From Terebella lapidaria (lineage: Eukaryota > Annelida > Polychaeta > Terebellida > Terebellidae): a stretch of DNA of 64,000 bases. The stretch covers positions 26,225,462 through 26,289,461 of the forward strand of contig OX424557.1 of NCBI GenBank assembly GCA_949152475.1, in the 5' to 3' direction. Made by a program: the position numbers and the translations under genes. The notes under the pieces were generated by a model. It searched no databases. It was not told the DNA's origin and saw nothing but the letters and a program-made list of their open reading frames with translations. Positions 20,726-33,252 of the stretch are shown here, piece by piece (positions within the stretch are counted from its first letter, which is position 1; each line of letters starts with the position of its first letter).

Positions 20726-23540
20726 CTAGGAGCATGTGGAGGTGGTGAGTCGCTGTGGGGAGATGATGATCGAGGGGTCGGGGGAAGGCTGAGATTGTCT
20801 TTGCTTTTCCAGCTCGTGGAGCTGGGTCATCGCGACCTCTACCAACATCTGGAAGCTGTTGATATCTCGAGTGTCTTCCACGGGTTCCGAGATGCAGCGC
20901 TTGAACGGGGAGTCTCGTCCTGGAAGTACCTCGGCGATGGCGGCTGGCGAGCCTGGAGCGTACTCGCCGTACTCGTCATCTTCCTCGTGCTTGGACGGCG
21001 GCGGGTGGATCATCTCGTAGGCGACGGTCAGATCTGAGGAGGAGATGAAGTCTAGGGGACCACGGGAGTGGCAGCCCTGCTCGTAGCTCAGGCACACTTC
21101 ATCCTCAGGCTCAGACGAGTCGGTTTCCACGGCATTGGGGGAAGATTGTCCGGAAGAACCCTGGGACGGTGACATGTTACCAAGTCCAAGCTGACTGTAC
21201 GGTTTGTCCCAGATCTTTACGCCCGACAGTGTGACTGGGATCTTGCCTCCACCGGGCAAGTGTTTGTGCTTTCTTGTGATGGTGTACTGTAGGGGGTCTT
21301 GTCCTTCCCTTTTGATGATCTCAGGTAGGATGCGACGGCGAGCGTTGATGAACCAGTTACAGACTTGGAGTACGGTCAGGTCGGCGTCGCGAGCCAGATC
21401 TACCTTCTCCTGGTCTGTGGGATAGGCGTTGTAGCGGTGTTCATACAGCCACTGCTTCAGAACACGGACAGATTCCTTCGGCAGATTACCTCGACGCTTT
21501 TTGCTGAGGCTGTTAGCTGACTGGACACCATTGGCGTCAGCCTCAATGTCCTCGAAGTCTTCATACCACTTGGGTGCCTTCTCTCTCACTGAAAAATACA
21601 ATATACAACAATTACACCTATTGTACACAGCTGATGCTCATTAACAATCAATATGAATGAATCTAAAGCATGTATAGCTTTGTTTGGACTGTTGGACATG
21701 TGAAGCCTGGGGTCTGACAGCAGTGACCTTGCTATTATGTAATCACAGTCAGAGTCAAGGTCTGTTGGGTCTTTGTCAACAGTGTGCTCAGCCATTATCT
21801 TGTGCCCACAAAGCATGAAGTTGTTGGCACATGAAAGGCCAGACCTAGCTGTTCTGTATGCGTTGCATTGTTTCGATGAATGGCTCTTACATCACTGATA
21901 ACAAGGTACAGACTGTTCAGTCTGGCTTAGTACCTAGAATTGACAGGTATGAAATGTCAAAAAATATGGATCAAGTTAAACATACAACACATGTATTTAC
22001 TACTTATGTTTCAAATTTCAATGTGTTTTAATTTTCTAACTGCATACAATAGTGTCTGATTTATTGAAGATGCTAAAAACACCAGTATGTTGTCCCAATA
22101 AGCCATCACATCATGATGGCAACAAGTTCCACAGGCATACCAGTTTCCAATGATTTCACTTACAAGCCTTGCATCCTGAATTTGCCACATTGGTCATAAG
22201 GTATTTTCAGATTCATTCATAGTTTCACACATCATGGCAAGCGATAATTTCTTCAATAGAGATTCTGATATTTCTACTCTTCAACATGTTAAAGCATCTG
22301 TTTTACACATAATCAGTTTCTGTCAAATGCTATGAATGTGAAAGGATCTATAGCTCGTGCATGTTTAACTTCCCAGAATGTCACATTGTCTGTTACACAG
22401 TTCATATTCATAAGTTGTTATATGTCAAAAATATGCCTGACCGATGACCGAAATGCAATCAGTTGGCAGTCAGTAAACTTGTTTTCATGTTGCATTTTGC
22501 AAACTACATCTGATGAAAGTTCAATCACTCACTTTTTTTTTTTTAATTTGAGCATTTTTGGTTGATTTCGTAAACTTGCTAGCAGCTAGAGTCTACTGTA
22601 ATAGATCCGAGACTGAGATTTATGGCACACTCCATATTGAAACAAATGCAATACACAGGTCATGAATTCAAAATTGTAATAAATGTATAGAGAGTGTGAG
22701 ACCTTGTAGTCTATGAACAGTGATAAAAAGACAAGGCTATACTCATCCTCATTTTGATATCTAGACCTAGATCTACCATACACATCAATCATTTTTCATT
22801 CATGTACATGTAGAAAAGCAGTGCATGCACTGCATACATTTAGATCTAGATCTACGTGTAATAAATCTATTCATCACATGACACTGGTGTTATTCAATCT
22901 AATAACATCATGTAATATGTTCGATAGTACACAAATCTAATATCGCATAACGTAACCATGGTGAACAACGTAAAGTCTTGCAAGAGCCAAATCAACAACT
23001 GATCAAGCACAAAGCCACTCACTGTAAAATCCGATGTAGATCTAAAACCAGTAAAAATGTGGCTCAAAGGCTGCATGATATTTCATGTGATAAATAGGAT
23101 CTCAAATTCGTGCCCATTCGATATCTAATTTATTAAACTCGGCAAGAACTGACAACTGTTGTTTTTGCGAGCCTTCTCTGGCTTGTTTAATATTTAATTT
23201 GATATCAAATGGGAAGTCCTTTAAGATCCTCTATTTAGAAATTGACAGATCTAGTAACAATTTCATGGGGATAAATTCAGTTCTGACAGTGCTGCAAATT
23301 TCCCGTGCCTCGTGTAGCCAGATTCTGCCATGATTGACAATTGCCAAAGCGCATGTGCCCCATTTTCGCCCACGGAAACAACAATGGAGGCTCGTGTTTT
23401 CGTCGAGTAAGCCAATTTGAAAACAAGATTTTCCATCAAATATCTCAAGTGTTAGGTTTCAAATGTATTATCAAACTGATCAGGGATTGTTCAAACATCT
23501 TATTAACTACGAATAAATGTGTTTCATTACCTGACGCCAT
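20726..23540 (-). CDS. TGIF1: TGIF-type TALE homeodomain transcriptional repressor
   Basis: There are two coding exons. Exon 1 is only 10 nt of coding sequence (23,540-23,531, ATG GCG TCA G followed by GTAATG). Exon 2 is 21,588-20,726. Joined, they start [16 protein letters not shown] and give 290 residues, close to vertebrate TGIF1 isoforms. The TALE homeodomain lies at about residues 33-95, with the three-residue loop extension (RYNAYPT) and recognition helix [11 protein letters not shown]. The tail [20 protein letters not shown] matches TGIF1/TGIF2. The conserved C-terminal segment ([17 protein letters not shown]) resembles the repressive helix of TGIF. A PLDFI motif is loosely like a CtBP-binding site. 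TGIF proteins bind TGTCA-type sites and repress TGF-beta/SMAD and retinoid targets in the nucleus. Whether it is the TGIF1 or TGIF2 copy cannot be settled for an invertebrate. Confidence 0.92.
21589..23530 (-). other. TGIF intron 1
   Basis: The donor GTAATG and the acceptor TATTTTTCAG on the minus strand frame a 1.94-kb intron. I saw no repeat family or reading frame of interest in it. Confidence 0.75.
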
Positions 23541-24289
23541 GATAATTCGCGCGAAAATACCAGAAAATAACACTTGTTGCTTTGTCCAACTGACAACTTT
23601 TTGACAGCTCGGCTCGCGAGCAGGTGGTTTTAAATGTCACGCCGTTTGAAATGTCAAACATATTTTGTGGAAATACAGTATTGTTCTTACCTCTCTTTGG
23701 TCTTATCATCTTGAGAAGTCTTCGTGGAATCGATTTCCGTTGACTGTATACCGATCAAGTTGTTTAATAACGAGAAATCAAACTTGAAAACAGACAATTT
23801 TCGAAAGTTTGGTGAAGGTGACGCTACGATCGCCTGGTCGTATCGAGGTCGTAGTAGACTGTTTGACAGCGCGAAAGGCCACGTGGTTGCTCAATATGCA
23901 TAAAATGGACGCGTCTATTAATGCATAGGTGTTGACGGGTTGTCGATGTATGAGACTACAGGCTCCCAAGTTTATGTGTCTAACAAATGACATGATTTTC
24001 TTTTGAGTAAAGTAAACTTAGGTTGATATGGAGGCAGTTTACATCTTTTCATAGCAATCCCGACTAATGGTAAACTTAATTACAGCCAGTGCCCCCTCAA
24101 CGATGTGTCCTTTGGAACCATTGATAAGCACCGCAACCAATCACGCGCCCGTATGGTGACCTACTTATGAGTTTTGAATACGGCGTGGTTGAGGCCGGCG
24201 GGCTGCAGGAAGATGCCAAATTGGCGCGTAAAAATGATAGAGGGTAGGGCCTACAGGATTTGATGCTGGGCACATAAAATATGGTAAAA

Positions 24290-24585
24290 ACCAAGATATA
24301 CATCAGATTTTTTTCAACTCGTCTTTCACAAGTCTCATTAATATAGGCCTAGATCTAATAATCAATTAAATTAAATATGAACAGATAATAAAATAGATGT
24401 ACATTTAAGCTGAGCACTTATAAAATACCCGGGATAAAATAGGGGAAAAACCAAGACAAGACATCTGCTTTTTTTTCCCAACTCGTCTCTCACAAGTCCT
24501 ATGGTCTCATCAATATAATATGCTAATTAATTTAATTAAATACGAACAGATAATAAAATAGAAGATGTACATTTAAATAATTGAA
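24290..24585. repeat. imperfect local duplication
   Basis: A segment with CAACTCGTCT-TTCACAAGTC followed by GAACAGATAATAAAATAG occurs at 24,315-24,405 and again, diverged, at 24,479-24,575. It looks like a tandem duplication with a period of about 165-170 bp in A/T-rich DNA upstream of TGIF. Confidence 0.6.
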
Positions 24586-24869
24586 TGGACTGGAATTGTT
24601 GTAGTAAGGGTTTATATAGGACCTAATTACTTTATATATCTAGCATATACCTAATCATATTAATGCTATTTTCAAAAGGAAATTTTCTGAAATTTAGTCA
24701 AAACATGTTTATAATAGGCCCATTGACCCTAATTTGGTCTAGGCCTATATATATTTTTAAACCAATTAAATGTAGCCTGCGTGTATAATTAACGGTATGG
24801 TCAAGGGTCTACCTGACCTATATAATCTAGACGTATAGGATGCCTTTCGAGGACTGAGAGCACAAAATG

Positions 24870-25198
24870 GCTCATATCCGGCTTATTATCGATTTTACAG
24901 CTAAGGAATCAAAATTTTGTGCACATGTATATAGGAAATGATATAGTCCGAATATTCTGATGACCTTGAATTCGACCTTTGATCTCATTCTCAAGGTCAG
25001 TGCACAAAATAAAGTGGCTAATATCTTCGTTATTGTCGACTTTACAGCTTAGGAATCAATTGTGAACACATAGGAAACGATATATGTTGAATATTGTTAG
25101 GATCTTGAATTTGACCTTTGACCTTATTTTCACAGGGCAAAATGGCTAATATCGCGCTTATAGGCCTAATTAAATTATAGCTTAGGAATCAATTGTGC
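24870..25198. repeat. AGGTCA-rich satellite remnant, left of the LTR element
   Basis: About 2.5 diverged monomers carry the words GGCTAATATC, CAGCTTAGGAATCAATTGTG, ATAGGAAATGATAT and TTGACCTTTGACC. The same consensus forms the array at 57,686-58,810. The array is cut at 25,198 by the retrotransposon and resumes at 33,253. Confidence 0.75.
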
Positions 25199-26800
25199 TG
25201 TAACGTTTGATGCCCGCTACCTGGGGCTCAAGCATCCGCACTTCGGCACAGTCACGGCGGGCCCCGTAATTACTTAACTATGATCATATATACTCCGTCG
25301 GACAAGACTGATGCATAACATCAGACATTGCATGATCATGGTTATGCAGCCCGGTGCATGTGTCGAGGCTGAGAACCATGGGAGTGGCTTCCTGAATCCA
25401 CGAGCACAATAATAGAAAGAACCCCGGATAGCCCGGCGATCTGCCAGAGCCTGTATGCACCATCCCAGGGCGAGATACTACCAATTCATGGGTGCATGAA
25501 CACCCACATCAAAGTAGCCACCCTCCTGGGCCCCCGATTGGAATTGCCCCCGATTTCCTAGGACCCTCCTAGCCAGACAAAGGGGACAGGGATCACTTGG
25601 ACGTGCCCACCGTCGACCTCTCGCCTTGAAAACTCTGAGACAACTCAAAGAAATCAAATCGGACTCCCAGGTATATAGCTGCCAGCGCACGACACTGAGG
25701 TTGTGACGTCACAGTTCAAAGAAACAGTGAATTGGACACACTGCATCGCTCGAGATTCACGACGAATCTCATCTCTGCTACAACACGCATAGGACTCTGG
25801 GAAATATAGGGAGCTACTTACAGGGTAAACAAACAGCTCACGTGTGTTGCCGAGTTGTGTCAGACGGTTCACAGGGTTACGCAGTGCAAGTGTTACGAAA
25901 TCGGGATTCCTCAGGGTCCGATCAGCCCTTTTACTGACGTATAGTGTTCGTAGTGTTGTGCTTGAAGTATCACAAACCAGTCCGAATTCAATTAATCCAA
26001 GTTTATTAGGATGATTGTTTCGATGGCACGATCACGGCCTCATACGTACTTCCCGATATAGTCCGAATAATAGTCCGACACGTACAACAATATATCACAG
26101 ATATTCTCTTCAGAACTTTGTTACAATTTCTTCAATATTTCAGAGATCTGTCTACTCTCTCTAAAATCTCTAAACTCGACTCCGAAAAACGCGGGAACTT
26201 TTTCATGGGTGTCTGGTTTTTCCCGCGTCGTGGAACAGGAGTTCATGTAATTCGTTGAATGTGATGTAATGTCTGTGTGGGCGTGGTTAGGTGTCTGGAA
26301 ATGTTGTGATTGGTGGTGTGTTCTGCGTGACGTCATTTTTTGGAGTTGTTTACGTGTCTTGGACGGTGTGTGTCGGTTCTCGTGAGTAGGTACTAGGAAG
26401 TCATGTGATGAATCTGTGTTGTGTATGTCGAGTGGGATAAAGTGTAAGGGAGGGTTTCGGGCCGATAACTGACATAAATATTCTACACAAGGAACCAGCA
26501 AAATCGATATGGTTTTCTCGTCATGTTGGCTTTTTTTTTCTCTAGTTTTCCTTCTTCTAGTTTACCTTTCTCGTATTGTATTTGCATCAGTAGTTGATAA
26601 AATCATGGTCTATATATCGCGGACTAACCTGCGTAAACTAGTAGCATAAGGATACAATATTAAAAATGTTAATGTTATAGGGGAAGAGTGACAGCGTCGA
26701 CTGCTGGCTTTAGCGCAGAGGATGCTAGGAACAGTATGTGAAGTGGATTGATAAAAGACTGTGCCTCACCAGGGTGACGTACAAGTTTCGAACATGAAGC
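25199..26800 (-). repeat. 3' LTR of the fossil element, carrying a 1-kb insertion
   Basis: 25,199-25,731 aligns with the right LTR through shared words such as ACTTAACTATGA, GCCCCCGATTGGA and GAGACAACTCAAAGAAATCA. Alignment resumes at about 26,738 (GGATTGATAA). Between them, 25,732-26,737 is foreign sequence flanked by GTGAA on both sides. The inner boundary of the LTR is uncertain. Confidence 0.65.
25732..26737. mobile_element. 1-kb insertion in the left LTR, unclassified
   Basis: A 1,006-bp segment is absent from the other LTR and bounded by the 5-bp repeat GTGAA. It has no terminal inverted repeats that I can see and no coding motif. A solo LTR or a short non-autonomous element is possible. 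Confidence 0.5.
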
Positions 26801-27999
26801 TGCCAAAATGCTATGGTGTACGGAAAAGAACAAACCCCTATCGCAATTTTTGGGCACACTTACCCCCTTCTTACAATGTTGGTCCCCAGCATGTTCCACC
26901 TGGACCCAAAACCTGTAAACACGACCAAAGTATCGCATGGCGGAACCAGAAGGGAGCAGGGTGAATGGTACCTGAAGTTGCTATGCCAAAAGATCAGACC
27001 TTAAGGGTCTAATTTGGAAGAATAAGGGTCAACCCTGGGGCTTACAGACTAGATGGTAACACTCCCAGAATTTTGAATAAACCCTATTAAACACACCAGT
27101 GATCGAAAATGGTAGTACATGTACCTCTAAAATGGCAGCCAGTTGCCCTCGCCAACTGGCGCCAGTGGATCCGTAAGGATCCGGGCAGGGCGGAGACATG
27201 GAGAGTGAATCCAGCACGCCGACATGCTCATGCAATGACGAGGCTATCTAGCCTTCATCTCTCCTGGATGACGGCTTCCTCTCTCGGAGTGGGGCTGGTG
27301 AACAATAACTCCCCCCCCCCACCCTTGGGTGGCGGAGGCGGCATCCCTGGCGCTGGTCATTGAGGTTTGGTGGGAGACCCCGGAGATGACAGCCCTAGCG
27401 GAGCTGCCTGGAATGATGCAGGGAGACCCTCCGCGTTTAGCTTGGCTATCGCGGCGAACATCTCCACCAGATCCTGGACATAATGCTGTTTGCCGGTCCG
27501 CTCTCCCCATTTCCGACTAGAATTGGATAGAGGGCCAGCTCAAGAGCGGCACGCAAGCGGCGAGCATCGACATGTCCAAGTGCGGATGACATAGAGTCAT
27601 AATACCCTCTCACAGGGGAGTCTGAGCAAGCAAACCCAGCGTCGTGTAACGGAAGACGGAGGTTGGCCCAGAGTCTGCTGTCTCTTTAACAGCGGCCATT
27701 CTTTCACAGAAAACCTGCTGCTCTCGGGCATCCGCAAGAATTCTGTAGCTCTCAAGTCTACACCGGGTTCCTTCCATCAGCCCCTAGTTGTGTTCAAGGT
27801 TGCACGCAACCCGCGAGGCCTCAGTTCGGTACGGAAGTAGCTTCTCCAGAGAGCGGTCCATCTCTGCGACAAGGTATTCTGCAGCACGGGTAATGGTGCC
27901 TCGCTGAGGGTGATCCCAGTGACCCACATCTGAGGATCCAGTCCGGAATGGAATCATGACGAATACAGTAGTCTACCTAAATCACCTGTTGCAGTACGA

Positions 28000-28990
28000 T
28001 GAAGGAGCCTTTCCATGGCCTCGCAAACTTGTTGCCCTATTTGGCTGGCGGATAGCAATATCACACCTTGTTGCCTCCCGCATAAGCAGGCCTACCCTTG
28101 GCATGGGCGTTATAGCCTTGCTTCTGCCGGATAGCGGACTTATCCAGGCGCGCTGGTGCAAAATCATGTGCATTCGCCAGGGTGCGGCAAAACCACTTCA
28201 CATACTCGGGGTCACATTGCAGTACTGGGCCAGTCTTCACTACAGTTGGATACATGATATCCATGGGCAGATTTAGTTCACGGCCGTACAGCATCACATG
28301 CGGGGTCACCAGGTTGAGGCATGGGCCGACGATCCATAGGCCATTAAGACGTATGAGAGGTAGTCACCCTAGTAGTTTGCATGATCGTTCACAAAGACTC
28401 AGCGTATTAAGCACATATCAGTTGAAGCTCTCAACCTGTCCGTCAGACTGGGGCCTCTAAGGATGATCCGGACCTTGGTACTCCCTAGCATTCCTGCCAA
28501 GCCCTGGAACAGACCGCTTTCGAACTGCATGCCCTGATCCGAGTGTACCTGCTTGGGTACGCCATGGTACACCACCCACCTATTCACCAGTAACCGAGCC
28601 ACCTTGTTCGCAGTCTGGCACCGCAGCAGATAAGCATCGGTGCACTTGGTGAAATAGTCTAAGATCACCAGGATATATCGGAATCTCCTTTATGAGCCTG
28701 GCACAGCGGGCAAGCTGTGCACCATCTCTGCACGTCCAGGCTGCTATCAGCCCAGTGAAAGCGCTGTTGCAGCCGGTGGATAGTCTTCTGGATGCCATGG
28801 TGGTGTACTTCCTTCTGCAGTGCCGCGGGAAGCACCAGCAACCAGAAGGCAGGCTTAGGGTGCTGAGGCTCATAGCGCCGGTAGAAGAGGACTTGTGCAG
28901 AGTGAGGAGAACAAAGCTTGGGTCTCTGTGTAGGTTTTACATTCCGACTTCGAAAGTTTCTCTCCGGCCTCCAGGGCCTTGATAACCGGT
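28000..28990 (-). pseudogene. integrase region of the fossil Ty3/Gypsy element
   Basis: Fragments recognisable on the minus strand include the integrase core (DYFTKCTDAYLL and HSDQGMQFES) and downstream segments. The region is broken. Its place after RNase H fits the Ty3/Gypsy order. Confidence 0.75.
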
Positions 28991-29099
28991 GCTGGGGTAT
29001 GATCCGTCCATTGTTTCACTGTCCAGCTGCTCTGGAGAGTAACCACCCAGGTTGGTCAGTTCCTAATCCTGCGCATCTGACTGTGGCTCGGCGGCCATC

Positions 29100-30640
29100 A
29101 CCACAACTGGTAATTGTGGCTCTTACTTGCACTCAGACGAGGACGGGGTGGGTTTTCAGGAGGAAAACATCCCAACTGTTGAGGAGGACTCACTAGGGCC
29201 GACTTGCACCCCCAGACCGAACGCAGACCAGTTGCGCCAGTAATGCGGAATCCATTGCCATGCTGCTTTCCAGCACGGTGCTCAATCTTCATGTCATACT
29301 CCTGGAGTTTGACAAGCCACTGCGCAACCAAGCCATCAGCCGCACTGTAGTTCAGCAGCCATCGGAACGAACTGTGGTCAGTCCCCAACTGGAAGTGCCG
29401 TCCCAAGTAATGCCGGAAATGCTTTGTCATAGTCACTACCATGAGAATCTTATTTAGGGTCATGCAGTATTTCATTTGAGAGCGGCTCAAGGCCACACTC
29501 GCATAATCCACTACACCCTCCTGTCCATCCACGATCTGTGAGAGCACACTGCCAAGCACGAAGTTGCTCACGTCAGTGTCCAAGATAAACTCATATTCGG
29601 GGAGTGGGTGCCGGAGCACAGGTTGGGAAACCAAGCCTTTCTGGGGGTCCACAAAAGCCAACTTCTCGGAAGCCTCCCAGACAAAATCGGCGCCCTTTTC
29701 CGTGAGGATCGTTTCCTCAAAGGAGCAACTGTACATGACAACATCGTCAATGTACACCATACATCGCTTCCAGAGGAACCATTTTAGCATCATTTCCATC
29801 AAGCGCTCGAACATTGCGGGGGCATTGTAGAGCCCGAACGGCATTACCTTGAACTGTTAAAACTCGTCTCGAACTGGAATGCTGTGTTATTTCACTAGTG
29901 TCCTTAGGCAAGGCATTCACCACTAATGTGTCTATCTTCACCCAGGATTAAATGGGAACCGGTTAATAATGGGTGTTGTATAGAGCGCTTTGAGTGTGGC
30001 TGCTCCAAGTACAATCACCCAGACTGGGGTTAAAGTGTAAAGCGCCTTTGAAAGCGGATTAAGCTCGGCTGAAAAGAGCGCTATATCAAATGTGATAACT
30101 TTAACTTTATAACTTTAACTTTAAAACCCCTACTTGGTTACAAGGGCTGTTTTAGCCTTATCACTCTCCTACATCTGGCCTTGCCAGTATGCAGAGTACA
30201 GATCCAGAGCAAAAAAGTAGTGTGATCCGGCCAGGGCATCGAGTGCTACCACATGATATTATTCTGTTTCCGATAGTCAACGCAGAACCTCCATGAACCG
30301 TCCTTCTTCCTATAACCACAGGACTGGCCCAAGGGGTATCACTGGGTTCGATGATGTCTAGCTACACCTTGTGCACCTCCTTGTCAATGACCTTTTGGTG
30401 CACTCTAGCTGCCCATTGTAAACACTGTTTGGTTGGATGCTCGTCCAGGAGATCGATGCGGTATTTGGCACCGTCCGGACACAGGAACACATCCACATAC
30501 TGCGGGAACAATCTGCAGAGTGCTAGCTGCTGCTCATTATCCAGCCGGTCCTTTTGAACTCGAGATTGCAGATGGTCCGGCAGGGTGAAGGGGTTGTCCC
30601 TGACACCCGCCTACTCGCAGGCCACACGGCAAACTGGGTC
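29100..30640 (-). pseudogene. reverse transcriptase and RNase H region of the fossil element
   Basis: The minus strand shows reverse transcriptase motifs (the MPFGLYNAP block and the YIDDV active-site block near 29,750-29,840, and WRFCVDYRK near 30,260-30,300). These are followed by an RNase H block (FILDTDVSNFVLG, LGTDHSSFRWLL). The block order is typical of Ty3/Gypsy. The region is broken and hosts a short insertion at about 29,945-30,130. Confidence 0.8.
29945..30130. mobile_element. short SINE-like insertion inside the fossil element
   Basis: The segment contains AGAGCGCTTTGAGTG and AGAGCGCTATAT followed by repeated TAACTTTA units. This matches the style of 3' tails of short interspersed elements (AGCGC...GCGCTATA with a simple-repeat end). 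No tRNA-like A and B boxes were identified, so the class is tentative. Confidence 0.45.
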
Positions 30641-30879
30641 ATCTGGGAGAACTCTACTGGACGCCTCTAGTGTGCAGGTGGCTGCAACTAGCCCGAGATG
30701 TAGTACAACTGGACTATTAGTTGGGTTCACTACAAGAATGGAAATCATGCCAGGATCTGACTTGACCAGAGCCCCATCTAGCGCCACCTAGAGTCCCGTA
30801 TCCCGGGCAAAATTACTCGCAGGTTGTAATATACACAACTGTTGAGGGGTATGCGCGCAATGCTGCACATGGCTCGGTC

Positions 30880-31340
30880 GCGCCTCCACGATCATCTTTT
30901 CATGTAGGGTGGCACTGTAGCTCGTGCCACCCAGAGTTGGAACGAATGGGACGGACCTTTAAGGAATAATTCATGGACATCCTCTCCCATCCGGATTTCG
31001 CAGCACAAAAGTCCGCAATCACCCAGTGGGATCGGGGGAAGTTCATTCCAATTATCCCGGCTGAACCGATATCCCCAACGATTGCTTCTGTCAAATACAC
31101 CTTGTGCCCAAGTGTAATTGGCAGATCGATCAACCCGTGGATAAGGATGCAGTTGTTACCAGCCACGTAGAGCTGATAACTCCTGTAATCAAGCAGCTCA
31201 AGGCTGCAGAGGGCGGGATGCTGCCTGAACATACCCGTGGCTATGAGGGTCACTTTCAATCCGGAATCGACTAGGAAGAACACCGGCTCCTGCCTGAAAG
31301 TTAAAGGCAGCATGAATCCTGGACCAGCGCACACACAGGG
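30880..31340 (-). pseudogene. protease region of the fossil element
   Basis: A retropepsin-like stretch (FFLVDSG followed by downstream beta-strand-like segments and GIIGMNF) lies between gag and reverse transcriptase on the minus strand, as expected for Ty3/Gypsy. It is a fossil. Confidence 0.6.
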
Positions 31341-31399
31341 CGACTCAGTTGTGAGTCGTCCAGGGTACCGGACTTTGAAATAGGATACGTGTTGTCTGC

Positions 31400-32600
31400 C
31401 TCCGCATCAGAGGAGCTAGACGGATCCTCAAGGATCACTCCCAGAGGAGATACCAACTACACGATCGTCCCGCTCGTTCGCAGATGGTGCAGACTCGGGG
31501 GTCACCTCGGGTCTATCCCCGGGTGCAGTGTTGGTCGCCACCACGTCCGGGTTTAGTTTCCCGGTGGGCCTCACGCATGGGACGACGCTGGGGCCACAGA
31601 GGACTGGGCCGAAAGGAACGGGGTCTCATTCGTGGTTCAGGCATGATGCATTTGTAGCCAATAGTCCACAGCCGCTCTGATAGGTAAGCATACTGAAGCC
31701 TTAAGTGACCCTGTTTACTGCAGTAGTAACAGGGCCGGTTGGCATTCGGAGGTGAAAACACAGCAATCTTCGGGAGCTGGAGACTCAATCCTGGTGCAAT
31801 ACACAATCATCTGTGCAGCACCGAGATCATACTCTTCCTCATCGTACTTTTCTGAGGACGAGTACGAAACAGCGGCCAAAGTCGTTTGCACTGCCATCAC
31901 AGGCTGATGGGCTTGTACGCTAGCCCACTGGGGGTTAGGGTCCATGGCAGGTTCCTGGTGGGCCGGGATTTGCGATGGACCCACCTGAGATGCTGCTGCA
32001 GCAGGAGGTGGGGCAGCAGCACTCGTGGGGACAGCCAGGTCAGAGCCGGAGCTGGAGGCATCTGTCAGGTCCGGAAAGCTGCCTCTATTGCAGCTGTCAA
32101 GACCGCCTCTATCGCGAGTGCTGCATTGATGGCCTCCTGCAATGATCATATATGGTGGGCGGCCAGGGCGTACTTGATGTGGTATGGCTGCCCATCAATG
32201 AACGAAGTTGCTCAGCAACTTCAGCAAACGTCGTTGGTCCAGGCGGAATACTGGACATGACCTGAAGGGCCTTGTCTTCCAGGCTCCCTGCGAGGATGTG
32301 CCTGGCTTCGGTGGGCATCCATCCCTCATAGGAAGTGGTCCTTTAGAGCTCCATGAGATAATCCTCGAAGTCGGCATTATCACCGTTGAACCGCTTACAC
32401 CACGCGAACTTGTCTGGTTTCTTGTTGCGCAGGGAGCGCTCCTTGGAATTCGACTTGGAGTTGGTGGCGTGAGAATGGACAACCCATGCTTCATCCCTGG
32501 CTGCAGTGGGACCCACCTAAGGGGCCTCGTACACCACAGACGCGGCAAGTACTGAGGATGCCGACGGGTATACACCCAGATATACCCCGCTGACATCGGG
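31400..32600 (-). pseudogene. gag region with zinc knuckle of the fossil element
   Basis: A CCHC-type knuckle (CYYCSKQGHLRLQY) lies near 31,690-31,740 on the minus strand. Upstream are Pro/Ala-rich and capsid-like stretches, in broken frames. The position next to the right LTR fits gag. Confidence 0.65.
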
Positions 32601-32694
32601 CACAGAGGGAGCCCCTGCCGATGCTAACAGATAGGATGCAGCTAGCTCCCGGAAAACTGGCCGGAGCGGGGTAGCAGAACCACGTGGCAACAGA

Positions 32695-33252
32695 GCCCAC
32701 TGCTGGGACAGCGGAGGCCATAGCCAACCTGGTGCCCCCAAGCCTCAGCACAGGTTGGCTATGGCCCCATAACTACTTAACTATGACCAGGTATTAGTCT
32801 GCCAGTCGGTCCCAGTCTGATACATAACATCAGACATTGCATCATCATGGTTATATAGCCTGGTGTGTCGAGCACGAGAGCCATGGGAGTGGCTTCTCCA
32901 CCACGAGGATAGAACTCCGGATAGCCCGACAGTCTGCCAGAGCCTGAACGCTCCATCCCAGGGCGAGAGACTATCAATCCATGGGTGGGCCCCCGATTGG
33001 ATTTGTTCCTGGAGTCCTAGGACCCTCCTAGGGGGACAACGGGGACAGGGAGCACATGGATGTGTCCACAGTCGACCTCCCGCCTTGACGGCTTTGAGAC
33101 AACTCAAAGAAATCAAGTCGAGCTGACAGCTAGATGTAGGTGCCAGCGCACACGATCAAGGGTGTGAAGACACAGTCCAAAAAAACGTGAAGCGGATTGA
33201 TAAGACGGTAAGGGCCAAACTCCTATCTCATTCTTTGAGCAAAATCACCACA
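32695..33252 (-). repeat. 5' LTR of the fossil element
   Basis: This is the homologue of the left LTR over about 550 bp, sharing ACTTAACTATGA, CATAACATCAGACATTGCAT, CATGGGAGTGGCTTC and GAGACAACTCAAAGAAATCA. The outer end at 33,252 is set by the TGTGC duplication. The inner boundary is approximate. Confidence 0.7.

Larger units (their letters stand above)
25199..33252 (-). mobile_element. fossil Ty3/Gypsy LTR retrotransposon
   Basis: An 8.05-kb element is flanked by the 5-bp duplication TGTGC (25,194-25,198 and 33,253-33,257). The left end begins TGTAACG and the right end closes ACCACA, as expected for LTR termini. The order on the minus strand is 5' LTR, gag with a zinc knuckle, protease, reverse transcriptase, RNase H, integrase, 3' LTR, which is the Ty3/Gypsy order. 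The two LTRs differ at many positions and the coding part is broken in more than ten places, so it is an old inactive copy. Two later insertions lie in it: about 1 kb in the left LTR and a short SINE-like piece near the reverse transcriptase. Confidence 0.85.

Noticed and set aside
27244-27520. Frames near a C-run inside the retrotransposon
   Set aside because: They lie in the decayed 3' part of the fossil element and show no recognisable domain.
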